Assembly (NCBI RefSeq): GCF_001238275.1
Contig: NZ_LGTB01000027.1
Coordinates: 1-64,000 of the forward strand
Direction: 5' to 3'
Length of the DNA stretch: 64,000 nt
From: Bradyrhizobium viridifuturi
GTDB lineage: Bacteria; Pseudomonadota; Alphaproteobacteria; Rhizobiales; Xanthobacteraceae
The notes beneath the pieces were generated by a model. That model worked only from the letters and a program-made list of their open reading frames with translations, searched no databases and was not told the origin of the DNA. This document shows, in pieces, positions 51,949 to 60,630 of the stretch. The position numbers and the translations under genes were made by a program. Numbering within the stretch: the stretch's first letter is position 1; the number at the start of each line of letters is the position of its first letter.

Positions 51949-52455
51949 CTATTCCAGCATCGTGGTCAGCTGCGCGCCTTCATCCGCGACGAACACTGCG
52001 ATCAGCTCCGCGGGCTCCGTGGTGCTCGCATTGGCCGACACCATGTGGGTCGAGCCCGGCGGCTCGAAGAAGGACTGGCCGACCTTGAAGGTCTCGACCG
52101 GCCCCCCGCCGAGTTGGGAACGGATCTCGCCCTTGGTGATGTAGGCCGTCACCGAACCGGAGTGACGATGCGGCGGCGTGAAGCCGCCGGGACCGTAGAA
52201 CACGCGCACCACGGTGACGCGCTTGCCCGGCACGTTCGGCAACGCGTGCGAGGTGATGACCTCGACCTTGTCGAGCGGCGACGCCGCATTCGCACTGGCG
52301 CATAGCGGCGCGATCACCGAGGAAATCGCATCCATCGGGGTCGGCAGCGACTTGCCGATCACGAAGGCCGAAGCAAGTCCCGCGATCGCGGCCAGCAAGA
52401 CGGGCCGCGGCGGCCGCACGAATGAAACGGATGGTGTCATTGCTATCGAGGTCAT
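51949..52455 (-). CDS. Cupin-domain protein with N-terminal membrane segment
   Basis: A 168-aa protein. A hydrophobic segment (PVLLAAIAGLASAFVIG) near residues 18-34 is followed by a cupin: PPHRHSGSVTAYITKGEIRSQL (metal motif 1) and SFFEPPGSTHMVSANAS (motif 2). It is probably exported or membrane-held. It lies in the same direction as, and just after, the AhpD-like gene. Confidence 0.75.
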   Translation of the reverse strand: MTSIAMTPSVSFVRPPRPVLLAAIAGLASAFVIGKSLPTPMDAISSVIAPLCASANAASPLDKVEVITSHALPNVPGKRVTVVRVFYGPGGFTPPHRHSGSVTAYITKGEIRSQLGGGPVETFKVGQSFFEPPGSTHMVSANASTTEPAELIAVFVADEGAQLTTMLE

Positions 52456-52492
52456 CGGTCGTTCTCCCCTGTCGATTGCTCCCGAAATCGTC

Positions 52493-52975
52493 TCACGACG
52501 CCGCAGCGGTGGCGACCCGTTGCCGGCGCGGCGGCGGGGTCCAGCGGTAGGCCGCGCCGAACCGGTTCCAGACATTGATCGAAGCGATCGCCGAGGTCAG
52601 GTAGGTCAGCTCCTTTTCAGAGAACTCGGCGGTGACCTCGGCATAGACCTCGTCGCTGACGCCGTTCGGCAGGGTCGTCAGCGCCTCGGTCCAGGCCAGC
52701 GCCGCGCGCTCGCGCGCCGAGAACTGCGGTACCTCGCGCCACACCACGACGAGGTTCAGCTTGTCGACGGGCACGCCGAGGCTCTCGCTCTGCAGGATGT
52801 GATACTGCACGCAGAAGGCGCAGCCATTGATCTGCGAGGCCCGCAGCTTGACCAGTTCCAGCAGCTGCTTGTCGAGACCGGCCTTCGCCGCGAACTGGCC
52901 GAGCTCACGCACGACGGCGAAGACATCGGGGGCGAGCTTCTCGAAGTCGGCGTATTCCTTGCGGGCATGTGACAT
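52493..52975 (-). CDS. Carboxymuconolactone decarboxylase / AhpD-like protein
   Basis: A 160-aa protein. NGCAFCVQYHILQSESLG is the conserved CxxC...H active site of AhpD-like peroxidase partners. It is divergent from the marR gene with a palindrome-rich promoter between them, so it is probably a regulated redox-stress gene. Confidence 0.85.
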   Translation of the reverse strand: MSHARKEYADFEKLAPDVFAVVRELGQFAAKAGLDKQLLELVKLRASQINGCAFCVQYHILQSESLGVPVDKLNLVVVWREVPQFSARERAALAWTEALTTLPNGVSDEVYAEVTAEFSEKELTYLTSAIASINVWNRFGAAYRWTPPPRRQRVATAAAS

Positions 52976-52993
52976 TGGCTTGGCCTCATGTTA

Positions 52994-53026
52994 TCAGTGT
53001 ACTGACATATTATCAGAGCTCTGATA
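52994..53026. promoter_or_regulatory. Two MarR-type operators between ahpD-like and marR genes
   Basis: Two palindromes: TCAGT-GT-ACTGA at 52994-53005 and TATCAGAGCTCTGATA (perfect, 16 bp) at 53011-53026, with centres about 19 bp apart. Both share TCAG/CTGA arms, so the same dimer probably binds both faces. They lie in the 83-base gap between the divergent genes. Confidence 0.75.
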
Positions 53027-53058
53027 TAGAGCAAGGCGCGGACATTCGCGAAGGCATC

Positions 53059-53628
53059 ATGGCGGCAATGCAGAAACGAGGGAAATCCGGTACGGCCGAG
53101 CGGCGCCCGGCAGAAAGAGCGGCGGGCAAGGTTGCGACGGCGGCCGGACCGGCCGCGGACGCCCTGCCCGCCTCCGCCGTGCCGCCGCCCGGCGAAGGCA
53201 AGCGCGGCGAACAGGGCTATCTCGCCTATCTGCTGCGGCAGGCGCATGCCGCCTCACGGCTGTCGATGGAGCGCCAGCTGGGGAGCCTCAACGTCACCTC
53301 GCCGCAGTTCGTGGTACTGACCATGCTGAAGGCCTATCCGGGGCTCTCAGGCGCCGATCTGGCCCGGGTGGCGCTGCTGACGCCGCAGACCGTCAGCGTG
53401 ATCATCCGCAACCTCGAGCGCGATGGCGCGATCCGCAAGTCGCCGCATCCCGTCCATGGCCGGGTGCTGCAATGGACCCTGACCAGTCATGGAACCACGC
53501 TGCTGGAGAAATGCCGGCATATCGCCCAGGCCCAGGAGCGGCGGCTCGCCGCCGGCCTCGATGCCAAATCGGAACAGGTGGTTCGGCAATGGCTGTCAAA
53601 AATCGCCACAGATTTGCAGGATAGCTAG
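53059..53628 (+). CDS. MarR-family transcriptional regulator
   Basis: A 189-aa protein with an N-terminal Ala/Pro-rich extension (about 1-55) and a winged helix (AYLLRQAHAASRLSMERQLG ... SGADLARVALLTPQTVSVIIRNLERDGAIRKS). Probably represses itself and the divergent AhpD-like gene through the palindromes just upstream. ATG 53059 gives the long form; later starts would remove only the extension. Confidence 0.87.
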   Translation: MAAMQKRGKSGTAERRPAERAAGKVATAAGPAADALPASAVPPPGEGKRGEQGYLAYLLRQAHAASRLSMERQLGSLNVTSPQFVVLTMLKAYPGLSGADLARVALLTPQTVSVIIRNLERDGAIRKSPHPVHGRVLQWTLTSHGTTLLEKCRHIAQAQERRLAAGLDAKSEQVVRQWLSKIATDLQDS

Positions 53629-53676
53629 AGCATGCCCCGGAAAAGTGGGAGCCGGTTTTCCGACAAGGTCATGCTC
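53628..53676. repeat. Rhizobial palindromic intergenic repeat (GAGCATG...CATGCTC)
   Basis: GAGCATG (53628-53634) and CATGCTC (53670-53676) enclose CGGAAAA / TTTTCCG. It is the well-known type of dispersed alphaproteobacterial palindrome (memory), here directly after the marR stop, where it may end transcription. Confidence 0.7.
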
Positions 53677-53740
53677 AAATCATACTTCCTGCGGCGGCGT
53701 GGCTTTTGGCTCACCCGATCGGCGCCGCTAGACTGGCCCG

Positions 53741-54976
53741 ATGAAACAGCCTGATTCTCCGAATTCCCCTGCACGCCGCACCTTCCTGAAGGGCGGGCTC
53801 GCCGCAGGTGTGACGCTTGCCAATCCGTTCGGCGCGCTGGCCGCCGCCCCTCCGGGCTTCGATCAATGGCGCGACAATTTCCGCGCCCGCGCGCTCGCCA
53901 AGGGCATCTCGGAGGCGACCTGGAATCGCTGCATGGGGCGGGTCGAGCCCGACATGAGCGTGTTCAGGCAGATGCGCAACCAGCCGGAATTCCACGAGCA
54001 GATCTGGCAGTACATCAACCGCCGCGTCTCCGACTGGCGCATCATCCACGGCCGCGAGGCGCTGAAGAAGAACGAGGCGCTGTTCGCCAGGATCGAGCGC
54101 GACTTCGGCGTCGAGCGCGGCACGCTGCTCGCGCTGTGGGGCGTTGAATCAGCCTATGGCGATCCGCTGGTGCAGCAGAACCACATGACGCCGGTGTTTC
54201 CCTCGCTCGCGGCGCTCGCCTGGAACGAGCCGCGCCGCAAGGCCTATTGGGAGACGGAGCTGATCAACGCGATGAAGATCGTGCAGCGCGGCTGGAGCAC
54301 GCCCGAGGAGATGAACGGCTCCTGGGCCGGAGCGATGGGCCATTCGCAATGGATGCCGGAAGTCTGGCTCAATGTCGGCTTCGACTATGACGGCGACGGC
54401 AAGGTCTCGCCGTTCGGCCGGCCCGACGATGCGTTGGGCTCGACCGCAAAATACCTCGTCAATCGCGGCAAGTGGCACCGCGGTGAGCACTGGGGCTACG
54501 AGGTCCGCGCGGCGAGCGGCGGCGCCAGCGGCAGCCGCACCTATGCGGCCTGGGCGAGCGCCGGCGTCGTCAGAGCCGACGGCCAACCATTCCCGCAGCC
54601 GAATGCGTCGGCGCAGCTCTGGATTCCCGTCGCCGGCGGCCCCGCTTTCCTGCTGGGCCCGAACTTCAACTCGGTGAAGAGCTACAATCCCTCGATGAAC
54701 TACGCGCTCGCGATCTGCCATCTCGGCGACCGCTGTCTCGGCGGGCCGCCCTTCATCCAGCCGTTCCCGGGCTCCGAGCGCGCGCTGACGCTGGCCGAGG
54801 TGCAGGAGATGCAGACGCGGCTGACCAAGGCCGGCTTCGACACCGGCGGCACCGACGGCCGCGTCGGCAACGACACCATGAAGGCGATCAAGGATTTTCA
54901 GATCAAGGCCGGCCTGCTGCCTGCCGATGGTTACGGCGGACTCAAGGTGCTGGCGCGGCTGCGGCAGGGAAGTTAG
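53741..54976 (+). CDS. Lytic murein transglycosylase, MltB family
   Basis: A 411-aa protein with a Tat-type signal (ARRTFLKGG, twin Arg). Catalytic Glu in LLALWGVESAYGD; family segments MGHSQWMPEVWLNVGFDYDGDG and LVNRGKWHRGEHWGYEV. A C-terminal peptidoglycan-binding domain (about 345-410, LTLAEVQEMQTRLTKAGFDTG ... IKDFQIKAGLLPADG) follows. It cleaves glycan strands to anhydromuropeptides in the periplasm. Confidence 0.93.
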   Translation: MKQPDSPNSPARRTFLKGGLAAGVTLANPFGALAAAPPGFDQWRDNFRARALAKGISEATWNRCMGRVEPDMSVFRQMRNQPEFHEQIWQYINRRVSDWRIIHGREALKKNEALFARIERDFGVERGTLLALWGVESAYGDPLVQQNHMTPVFPSLAALAWNEPRRKAYWETELINAMKIVQRGWSTPEEMNGSWAGAMGHSQWMPEVWLNVGFDYDGDGKVSPFGRPDDALGSTAKYLVNRGKWHRGEHWGYEVRAASGGASGSRTYAAWASAGVVRADGQPFPQPNASAQLWIPVAGGPAFLLGPNFNSVKSYNPSMNYALAICHLGDRCLGGPPFIQPFPGSERALTLAEVQEMQTRLTKAGFDTGGTDGRVGNDTMKAIKDFQIKAGLLPADGYGGLKVLARLRQGS

Positions 54977-54980
54977 CTCT

Positions 54981-55200
54981 CGTCATCGCGAGAAGCGCGC
55001 GACAAAACTGCAAGGCAATTTGCGCTGAAGCTACCGAAGCAATCCATGTTCTCCGCAGTGATTGCTTCGCGGGGCCCGTCATCGGGCGCGCCGTCATGCG
55101 TTCTGGTGCCGACGAGGGCTACGCGCTGACCTGCCTCCCAGGCATCCACACGGGCACCAGCGCCACGACGGACGTCTTCCGTACCTGCCCTTAGGGAATC
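54981..55200. repeat. Remnant of dispersed repeats
   Basis: Starts CGTCATCGCGAGAAGCGCGCGAC, a degenerate copy of the element at 55880, and includes GAAGCAATCCATG...GATTGCTTCGCGG, a second palindromic motif typical of these repeats. The last part resembles a decayed repeated coding fragment. No gene. Confidence 0.5.
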
Positions 55201-55271
55201 GACCTGAATTTCCTCCTGACATCTCCAATGCTACCCAACCACCGTGAGGTCCTGCCTGAAGGAGACGGACA

Positions 55272-55505
55272 ATGGGTCAGCTCTATTTCCACTGCTCCCA
55301 CCCGAAGGGGACATTGATCGACCGATGCGGCGCCGCCATAGCCGATCTGAACGAGGCCCACGATCATGCCACCGGCGTCGTGCGCTCTTTCCTCATGAAG
55401 CTTAGTCCTGAGGACTGGCGCAGCTGGGTACTGCATGTCTGCGATGATCGGGGCGACGACGTGTTCTTGATGCCCTTCTCCTTCGTGCTCGGCAAGCCAC
55501 ACTGA
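55272..55505 (+). CDS. DUF6894 family protein
   Basis: A 77-aa protein of the small family common in Rhizobiales: MGQLYFHCSHPKGTLIDRCGAAIADLNEA, with DWRSWVLHVCDDRGDDVFLMPFSFVLG. Function unknown. AAGGAG lies about 9 bases before the ATG. Confidence 0.75.
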   Translation: MGQLYFHCSHPKGTLIDRCGAAIADLNEAHDHATGVVRSFLMKLSPEDWRSWVLHVCDDRGDDVFLMPFSFVLGKPH

Positions 55506-55514
55506 GAGGCCGCC

Positions 55515-55682
55515 ATGTCCATCACACAGTCACTCCTGGTCCTTGAACAGCCACTGAAGACCTCCATCGCGAAGTGGTGGGAGCTGCTCGACAAAGCCCG
55601 CGATCCCTACCGTCCAGAGCGCTACTACATGCGTGGCCCGGGCCCGAAATGGCGCGCCAAGCATGGCAACGACGCCTTGTAG
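55515..55682 (+). CDS. Small hypothetical protein
   Basis: A 55-aa protein starting 9 bases after the DUF6894 gene, probably co-transcribed (MSITQSLLVLEQPLKTSIAKWWELL, then RDPYRPERYYMRGPGPKWRAK). Polar and basic at its end, no family recognised. A GAGAGG precedes it. Confidence 0.45.
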   Translation: MSITQSLLVLEQPLKTSIAKWWELLDKARDPYRPERYYMRGPGPKWRAKHGNDAL

Positions 55683-55879
55683 ATTGGAGCCTTGTCCGGC
55701 TTTCCCCCGGAGCAGCATCCAGGTTTGCGCGGCACGATCAATGTTGACGATGTTCGCGATTACGGGTGCCACACGACAATCCAGCGGCAAATCAGTGCTT
55801 CCGTCGTCGAGCCAGTTGCCGTGGGAATGCGAACTTACATCCTCGTTGCTGTTTGACGACTGAATCCGAAAGCCAGCCT

Positions 55880-55965
55880 CGTCATTGCGAGAAGTTGCGC
55901 GACGAAGCGATCCATCGCTCCGCGGATGCGGAACCGTGGAGCGCTTCGCCTCGCTCGCAATGACG
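55880..55965. repeat. Dispersed palindromic repeat (CGTCATTGCGAG...CTCGCAATGACG)
   Basis: Terminal inverted repeats of 12 bases (55880-55891 and 55954-55965), with GACGAAGCGATCCA in the middle. 86 bp in total. This is a familiar type of REP-like element in this order (memory). A degenerate relative begins at 54981. Confidence 0.75.
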
Positions 55966-56015
55966 CGTCAGACGCGCCGCCGTCGTCCACGCAGCGTGGA
56001 CGATGCTTGCTCCGC

Positions 56016-56825
56016 TCAGGGCTGCCGCACCACGCCGCCGGCGTTCATGCCGCCATCGATCACAAGCTCGCTGCCGGTGACGTAGCGCGAGGCATCCGAG
56101 GCGAGATAGAGCACGCCCTGCGCGATCTCGATCGCCTGGCCGGCGCGGCCGAGCGGCGTCGCGAACCTTGCGCGCTCCTCCGGATCGATCGGTGCGTTCT
56201 GGCCGGCGCCCGTCGCGCCGGTCGGAATCTTACCCCAGATCGGCGTGTCGATGATGCCGGGATGCACGGAGTTGACGCGGATGCCATCGCCGACCTGCGC
56301 GCATTCCATTGCGATCGACTTGGCGAACAGCCGCACCGCGCCCTTGGTCGCGCTGTAGCCGGAGAGCGACGCCGCACCGCGCAGGCCGGCCAGCGACGAC
56401 ATCATGATGATCGAACCGCCGCCATGCTTGCGCATCAGCGGCAGCGAATGCTTCACCGACAGAAACACGCCATCGATGTTGATGGCAGTCTGCCGGCGCC
56501 AATCAGCGAGCGACATCTCGACGATCGAGGGCGCGCCGATGCCGATGCCGGCGTTGGAGACCATGATGTCCAAGCGGCCATGGCGCTTGCCGATCTCAGC
56601 GACGACCTCGATCCAGCGCTCCTCGCTGGTGACGTCCTGCGGCAGGAAGCTCACCTTGCGTCCGGCCTTGGTGAGCCGCGCGGCAAGCTCGGGCCCCCTC
56701 AACTCGTCGATATCGGTCGCAATGACGGTCGCGCCTTCCTGCGCCAGCAATTCGACGATCGCCTCGCCGATCCCAGATGCGCCGCCGGTCACCAGCGCGA
56801 CCTTGCCTTCAACCTGTCCAGACAT
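56016..56825 (-). CDS. Short-chain dehydrogenase/reductase
   Basis: A 269-aa classical SDR: VALVTGGASGIGEAIV (NAD(P) binding), DIMVSNAGIGIG, active-site GYSATKGAV (YxxxK) with Ser in MMSSLAG, and PGIIDTP. Asp in ATDIDELRG points to NAD(H). The ATG at 56825 is the proper start; upstream sequence in frame belongs to the recJ end. Substrate unknown. Confidence 0.9.
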   Translation of the reverse strand: MSGQVEGKVALVTGGASGIGEAIVELLAQEGATVIATDIDELRGPELAARLTKAGRKVSFLPQDVTSEERWIEVVAEIGKRHGRLDIMVSNAGIGIGAPSIVEMSLADWRRQTAINIDGVFLSVKHSLPLMRKHGGGSIIMMSSLAGLRGAASLSGYSATKGAVRLFAKSIAMECAQVGDGIRVNSVHPGIIDTPIWGKIPTGATGAGQNAPIDPEERARFATPLGRAGQAIEIAQGVLYLASDASRYVTGSELVIDGGMNAGGVVRQP

Positions 56826-56842
56826 GTCCTCTCCAACGTTTC

Positions 56843-58684
56843 TTATCGGATCACCGTCGGGCCCTGATCCGGCGCCGCGACGTCGAGGACACGGAATTGC
56901 ACACGTTCGGTGCCTTGCCAACGGTCGACTGCAAGAGAGCCCGCCACGTGCAATTGCTGACCGCGATTTTGCGTCAAGGCGCTGCCGAGCTTCTGTCCGA
57001 TGGAGCGGAATGCGATACCGTTGACGATGGAACCGTCGCCGGACTTGAAGCGCAGCCGCAAATGCGCCTGCCCGACTTCGTCGGCATAGACCAGCTGGTG
57101 CGACGGCAGCGCGATCACCGGCTCCGGATTGGCGCTGCCGAACGGTCCTGCGCGATTGAGCGTCGCGGCAAATTCCGGCGTCACTGCGCGTGCGGTGACG
57201 GCGCCATCGATGAACAGCTCGTTCTCGTGGCGCGAGTTGGCGACGTCGGCCGCCAGCGCGCTTTCCATGTAGGCACGAAATTCAGCGAGCTTCTCCTTGC
57301 GCAGCGTGACGCCCGCCGCCATCGCATGCCCGCCGCCCTTCATTAGCAGGCCGTCATGCACCGCCTGCCGCACCGCCTTGCCGAGATCGACGCCGCCGAT
57401 CGAGCGGCCCGATCCGGTGCCGATGCCGCCCGGTTCGAGCGCGATCGCAAATGCGGGACGCGCGAACTTCTCTTTCAGCCGCGCCGCAACCAACCCGACC
57501 ACGCCGGGATGCCAGCCTTCCGCCGCGGTGACGATGACAGCGCCCTTGTCCTCGAGCCCGAGCGAAGCCAGTGCCTCCGCTTCGGCCTGGGCTTCAGCCG
57601 CCTGCTCGATCACGCGCCGCTCGGTGTTGAGACGGTCGAGCTCGGCCGCGATCCGCGCCGCCTCCGAGACGTCGCCTTCGAGCAACAGCCGCACGCCGAG
57701 ATCGGCGCGCCCGATGCGGCCGCCGGCATTGATCCGCGGCCCCAGCATGAAGCCGAGATGCCAGGCCTCCGGCGGGCCATTGAGCCGCGCCACATCCATC
57801 AGCGCGGTGTGGCCGACATGATCACGGCGGCGCATCGCGATCAGGCCCTTTGCAACGAAGGCCCGGTTGAGCCCGATCAGCGGCGCGACGTCGGCGACGG
57901 TGCCGAGTGCGACGTGGTGCAGTACGCTGAGCAGGTCCGGCTCCGGCATCTCACGGCTCCAGAAGCCACGCTGGCGCAGCTCGCGATTGACGGCGACCAG
58001 GGTAACGAACACCAGGCCGACGGCGGCGAGATGACCGAGCCCGGAGAGATCGTCGGGCCGGTTCGGATTCACCAGCGCGTCGACCTCGGGCAATTCATCG
58101 CCGGTCTGGTGATGATCGATCACCACGACCGACATGCCGAGCTTCCTGGCTTCAGCCAGCGGCTCGATGCTGGTGGTGCCGCAATCGACGGTGACCAGCA
58201 GTGTCGCGCCCTTGGCCGCCAGCGCGCGGACGGCGTCGACGTTCGGCCCATAGCCTTCGAAGATGCGGTCGGGAATGTGGATCAGCGGGTCCAGCCCGCA
58301 ATGACGCAGATGCCAGGTCAGCAGCGCCGCCGAGGTGGCGCCGTCGACGTCGTAGTCGCCGAAGATCGCAACTTTCTCGCCGCGCACCGCGGCATCCGCG
58401 ATGCGCTTGGCCGCGTGCTCCATCTCGGTGATCGTGTACGGATCCGGCATCAGCTTGCGGATGGTCGGGTCGAGGAAGTCGGCAACCTCGTCGATTGCGA
58501 CGTCGCGCCCCGCCAGCACACGCGCCAGCATTTCCGGCAGGTTGTAGCGCTGCACGATCGCGAGCGCCCGCGCCGCCCCTCGCGCATCCAGCCGGTCGCG
58601 CCAGAGCTTTCCGGTCAGCGACCGCGTCACGCCGAGGAACGCCTGTGGCGCCTCGATCGGCAGTGCGGATGCGTGGAGCGTCAT
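56843..58684 (-). CDS. recJ: Single-stranded-DNA-specific exonuclease RecJ
   Basis: A 613-aa protein. DHH motifs: VAIFGDYDVDGATSAALL, VDCGTTSIEPL, MSVVVIDHHQTGDELPEVDALVNP; DHHA1 part with GGGHAMAAGVTLRKEKL. It degrades single strands 5' to 3' in recombination and mismatch repair. Its end and the SDR start are 18 bases apart. Confidence 0.95.
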   Translation of the reverse strand: MTLHASALPIEAPQAFLGVTRSLTGKLWRDRLDARGAARALAIVQRYNLPEMLARVLAGRDVAIDEVADFLDPTIRKLMPDPYTITEMEHAAKRIADAAVRGEKVAIFGDYDVDGATSAALLTWHLRHCGLDPLIHIPDRIFEGYGPNVDAVRALAAKGATLLVTVDCGTTSIEPLAEARKLGMSVVVIDHHQTGDELPEVDALVNPNRPDDLSGLGHLAAVGLVFVTLVAVNRELRQRGFWSREMPEPDLLSVLHHVALGTVADVAPLIGLNRAFVAKGLIAMRRRDHVGHTALMDVARLNGPPEAWHLGFMLGPRINAGGRIGRADLGVRLLLEGDVSEAARIAAELDRLNTERRVIEQAAEAQAEAEALASLGLEDKGAVIVTAAEGWHPGVVGLVAARLKEKFARPAFAIALEPGGIGTGSGRSIGGVDLGKAVRQAVHDGLLMKGGGHAMAAGVTLRKEKLAEFRAYMESALAADVANSRHENELFIDGAVTARAVTPEFAATLNRAGPFGSANPEPVIALPSHQLVYADEVGQAHLRLRFKSGDGSIVNGIAFRSIGQKLGSALTQNRGQQLHVAGSLAVDRWQGTERVQFRVLDVAAPDQGPTVIR

Positions 58685-58739
58685 GATTCCTTGTCCATTC
58701 AGCAGGAATCGTAGCGCTTCAGTGAATCCCAGGCCAGTT

Positions 58740-59459
58740 CTAGCAGCCCATCCGGCTGGCGATTTCCCCGAAATCCTTGGCCACGATGTCCCAGCTGCCG
58801 GTGGCCTCGAAATCGACCTTCTGCAACGGACCGTACTCGGTCGGCCGCGCCACGAAGGCGGTCTTCAGGCCGTGCTTCTGCGCGTGCTTGAGGTCGTAGT
58901 TGTGGGCGGCGACCATCATCACCTGCTCCGGCGGCAGGCACAGCAGCTTCGCGGCGCCGAGATAGGTTTCCGGATCGGGCTTGTAATGCTCGAATAGCTC
59001 GGCCGACATCACGAGGTCCCAGGGAAGTCCTGCGAACTTCGCCATGTTGGTCAGCAGCGCGACATTGCCGTTGGAGAGCGGCGAGATGATGTACTTCGTC
59101 TTCAGCCGGGTCAGGCCAGCGACGCTGTCGGGCCACCCATGCAGGCGATGCCAGCCCAGCGTCAGATGATGCAGGTCGGCTTCGGTCAGCCCCTTGATGC
59201 CGAGCTGCGCGACCAGCTTCTCCAGCGAGCGGCGGTGCAAGACGTCGAGGATGACATAGCCGTTCTGCGGGTTCTTGCGCACCTCGTCCATCGAGGCCGT
59301 ATAGACCGCGCGCCAGCCGTCGACCAGCGCGGTCCAGTCGGCATTGATGCCCCGCGTCTCGCCCCATTTGGTGAAGTCGTTGATCAGGCTGGTGCGCCAG
59401 TCGACCACCGTGCCGAACACGTCGAACACCAGCGCCTTGACCCCGGACAGATCGGACAT
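58740..59459 (-). CDS. HAD-type haloacid dehalogenase
   Basis: A 239-aa protein. Nucleophile motif ALVFDVFGTVVDWRTS (Asp), SPLSNGNVALLTNMAKFAGLPWD (Ser/Thr motif), KPDPETYL (Lys), and VMMVAAHNYDLKHAQKHGL, all as in type II (S)-2-haloacid dehalogenases. ATG 59459; upstream residues are from a repeat-bearing gap. Confidence 0.87.
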   Translation of the reverse strand: MSDLSGVKALVFDVFGTVVDWRTSLINDFTKWGETRGINADWTALVDGWRAVYTASMDEVRKNPQNGYVILDVLHRRSLEKLVAQLGIKGLTEADLHHLTLGWHRLHGWPDSVAGLTRLKTKYIISPLSNGNVALLTNMAKFAGLPWDLVMSAELFEHYKPDPETYLGAAKLLCLPPEQVMMVAAHNYDLKHAQKHGLKTAFVARPTEYGPLQKVDFEATGSWDIVAKDFGEIASRMGC

Positions 59460-59489
59460 GCGCGTCTCCCTTTGTTGTTCTTGTTGGTT

Positions 59490-59531
59490 CGTCATTCCGG
59501 GCCGAAGCGAAGCGTCGAGCCCGGAATGACG
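59490..59531. repeat. Palindromic intergenic repeat (CGTCATTCCGGGC...GCCCGGAATGACG)
   Basis: 13-base perfect arms at 59490-59502 and 59519-59531, with a 16-base centre (CGAAGCGAAGCGTCGA). Lies between glpX and the dehalogenase gene. Another dispersed rhizobial palindrome type, also possibly acting as an mRNA end. Confidence 0.7.
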
Positions 59532-59552
59532 GAGATCGTAGTCCGCCTTTGG

Positions 59553-60551
59553 TTAGTCGAGGTGGAACTTCTCGAGCTGGCGGTGCTCGGCCTTGATGTA
59601 GCGCACGGTGCCGGTGACCGAGCGCATCACGACCGTCTCGGTCTCGATCACGTCCTTCTTGAACTTCACGCCGGTCAGCAGCGAGCCGGTGGTGACGCCG
59701 GTGGCGGCGAACAGGCAATCGCCCTTTGCCATGTCCTCGATGCCGTAGATCATCTTCGGATCGATGACCCCCATCTTGTGCGCGCGCTCGCGCTTCTCCT
59801 CGGTGTCGAGGATCAGGCGGCACTGCATCTGGCCGCCGATGCAGCGCAGCGCGACCGCCGCGAGCACGCCCTCCGGCGCGCCGCCGGTGCCGATATACAT
59901 GTCGACGCCGGTCTCGTCCGGCTTGGCACAGTGGATGACGCCGGCGACGTCACCATCGGTGATCAGCTGCACGGCGGCGCCGGTCGAGCGCACGCTGTTG
60001 ATGATGTCGGCATGGCGCGGACGGTCGAGCACCAGCACGTTGATGGCGGTCGGGTCGACGCCCTTGGCCTTGGCAAGGCGGCGGACGTTGTCGGCCGGCG
60101 GCGCGTCGAGCTCGATCACGTTCTTGGCGTAGCCCGGACCGATCGCGATCTTCTGCATGTAGACGTCGGGTGCGTGCAGCAGCGTGCCGCCGTCGGCCAT
60201 CGCCATGGTGGCGATCGAGCCCGGCATGTTCTTGGCGCACAGCGTGGTGCCTTCGAGCGGGTCGACGGCGATGTCGACCTTGGGACCGGCATTGAGGCCG
60301 ACCTTCTCGCCGATGAACAGCATCGGCGCCTCGTCGCGCTCGCCCTCGCCGATCACGACCGTCCCCTCGATCGGCAGCTTGTTCAGCTCGCGCCGCATCG
60401 CGTCGACCGCAGCCTTGTCGGCGGCCTTCTCCTGACCGTGGCCGCGCAGCCGCGCGGCCGACACCGCCGCGCGCTCCGTCACGCGCACGATTTCGAGCGT
60501 CAGGATGCGCTCGAGCAGCATCTGCGGCGGAACGGAAATATGGGTCGACAT
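59553..60551 (-). CDS. glpX: Class II fructose-1,6-bisphosphatase
   Basis: A 332-aa protein of the GlpX family: GTVVIGEGERDEAPMLFIGEKVG, DIAVDPLEGTTLCAKNMPGSIA (metal and phosphate binding), TGGAPEGVLAAVALRCIGG, and CLFAATGVTTGSLL. It serves gluconeogenesis and the Calvin cycle in these bacteria. Directly before hom. Confidence 0.94.
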   Translation of the reverse strand: MSTHISVPPQMLLERILTLEIVRVTERAAVSAARLRGHGQEKAADKAAVDAMRRELNKLPIEGTVVIGEGERDEAPMLFIGEKVGLNAGPKVDIAVDPLEGTTLCAKNMPGSIATMAMADGGTLLHAPDVYMQKIAIGPGYAKNVIELDAPPADNVRRLAKAKGVDPTAINVLVLDRPRHADIINSVRSTGAAVQLITDGDVAGVIHCAKPDETGVDMYIGTGGAPEGVLAAVALRCIGGQMQCRLILDTEEKRERAHKMGVIDPKMIYGIEDMAKGDCLFAATGVTTGSLLTGVKFKKDVIETETVVMRSVTGTVRYIKAEHRQLEKFHLD

Positions 60552-60630
60552 CGGCGTACTCCTTAAGCCTCGGGGACAGGCCAGCCTGCCCGCATCAATC
60601 GTCTCACGCCCGACCCGTTCAGGCCATGCG

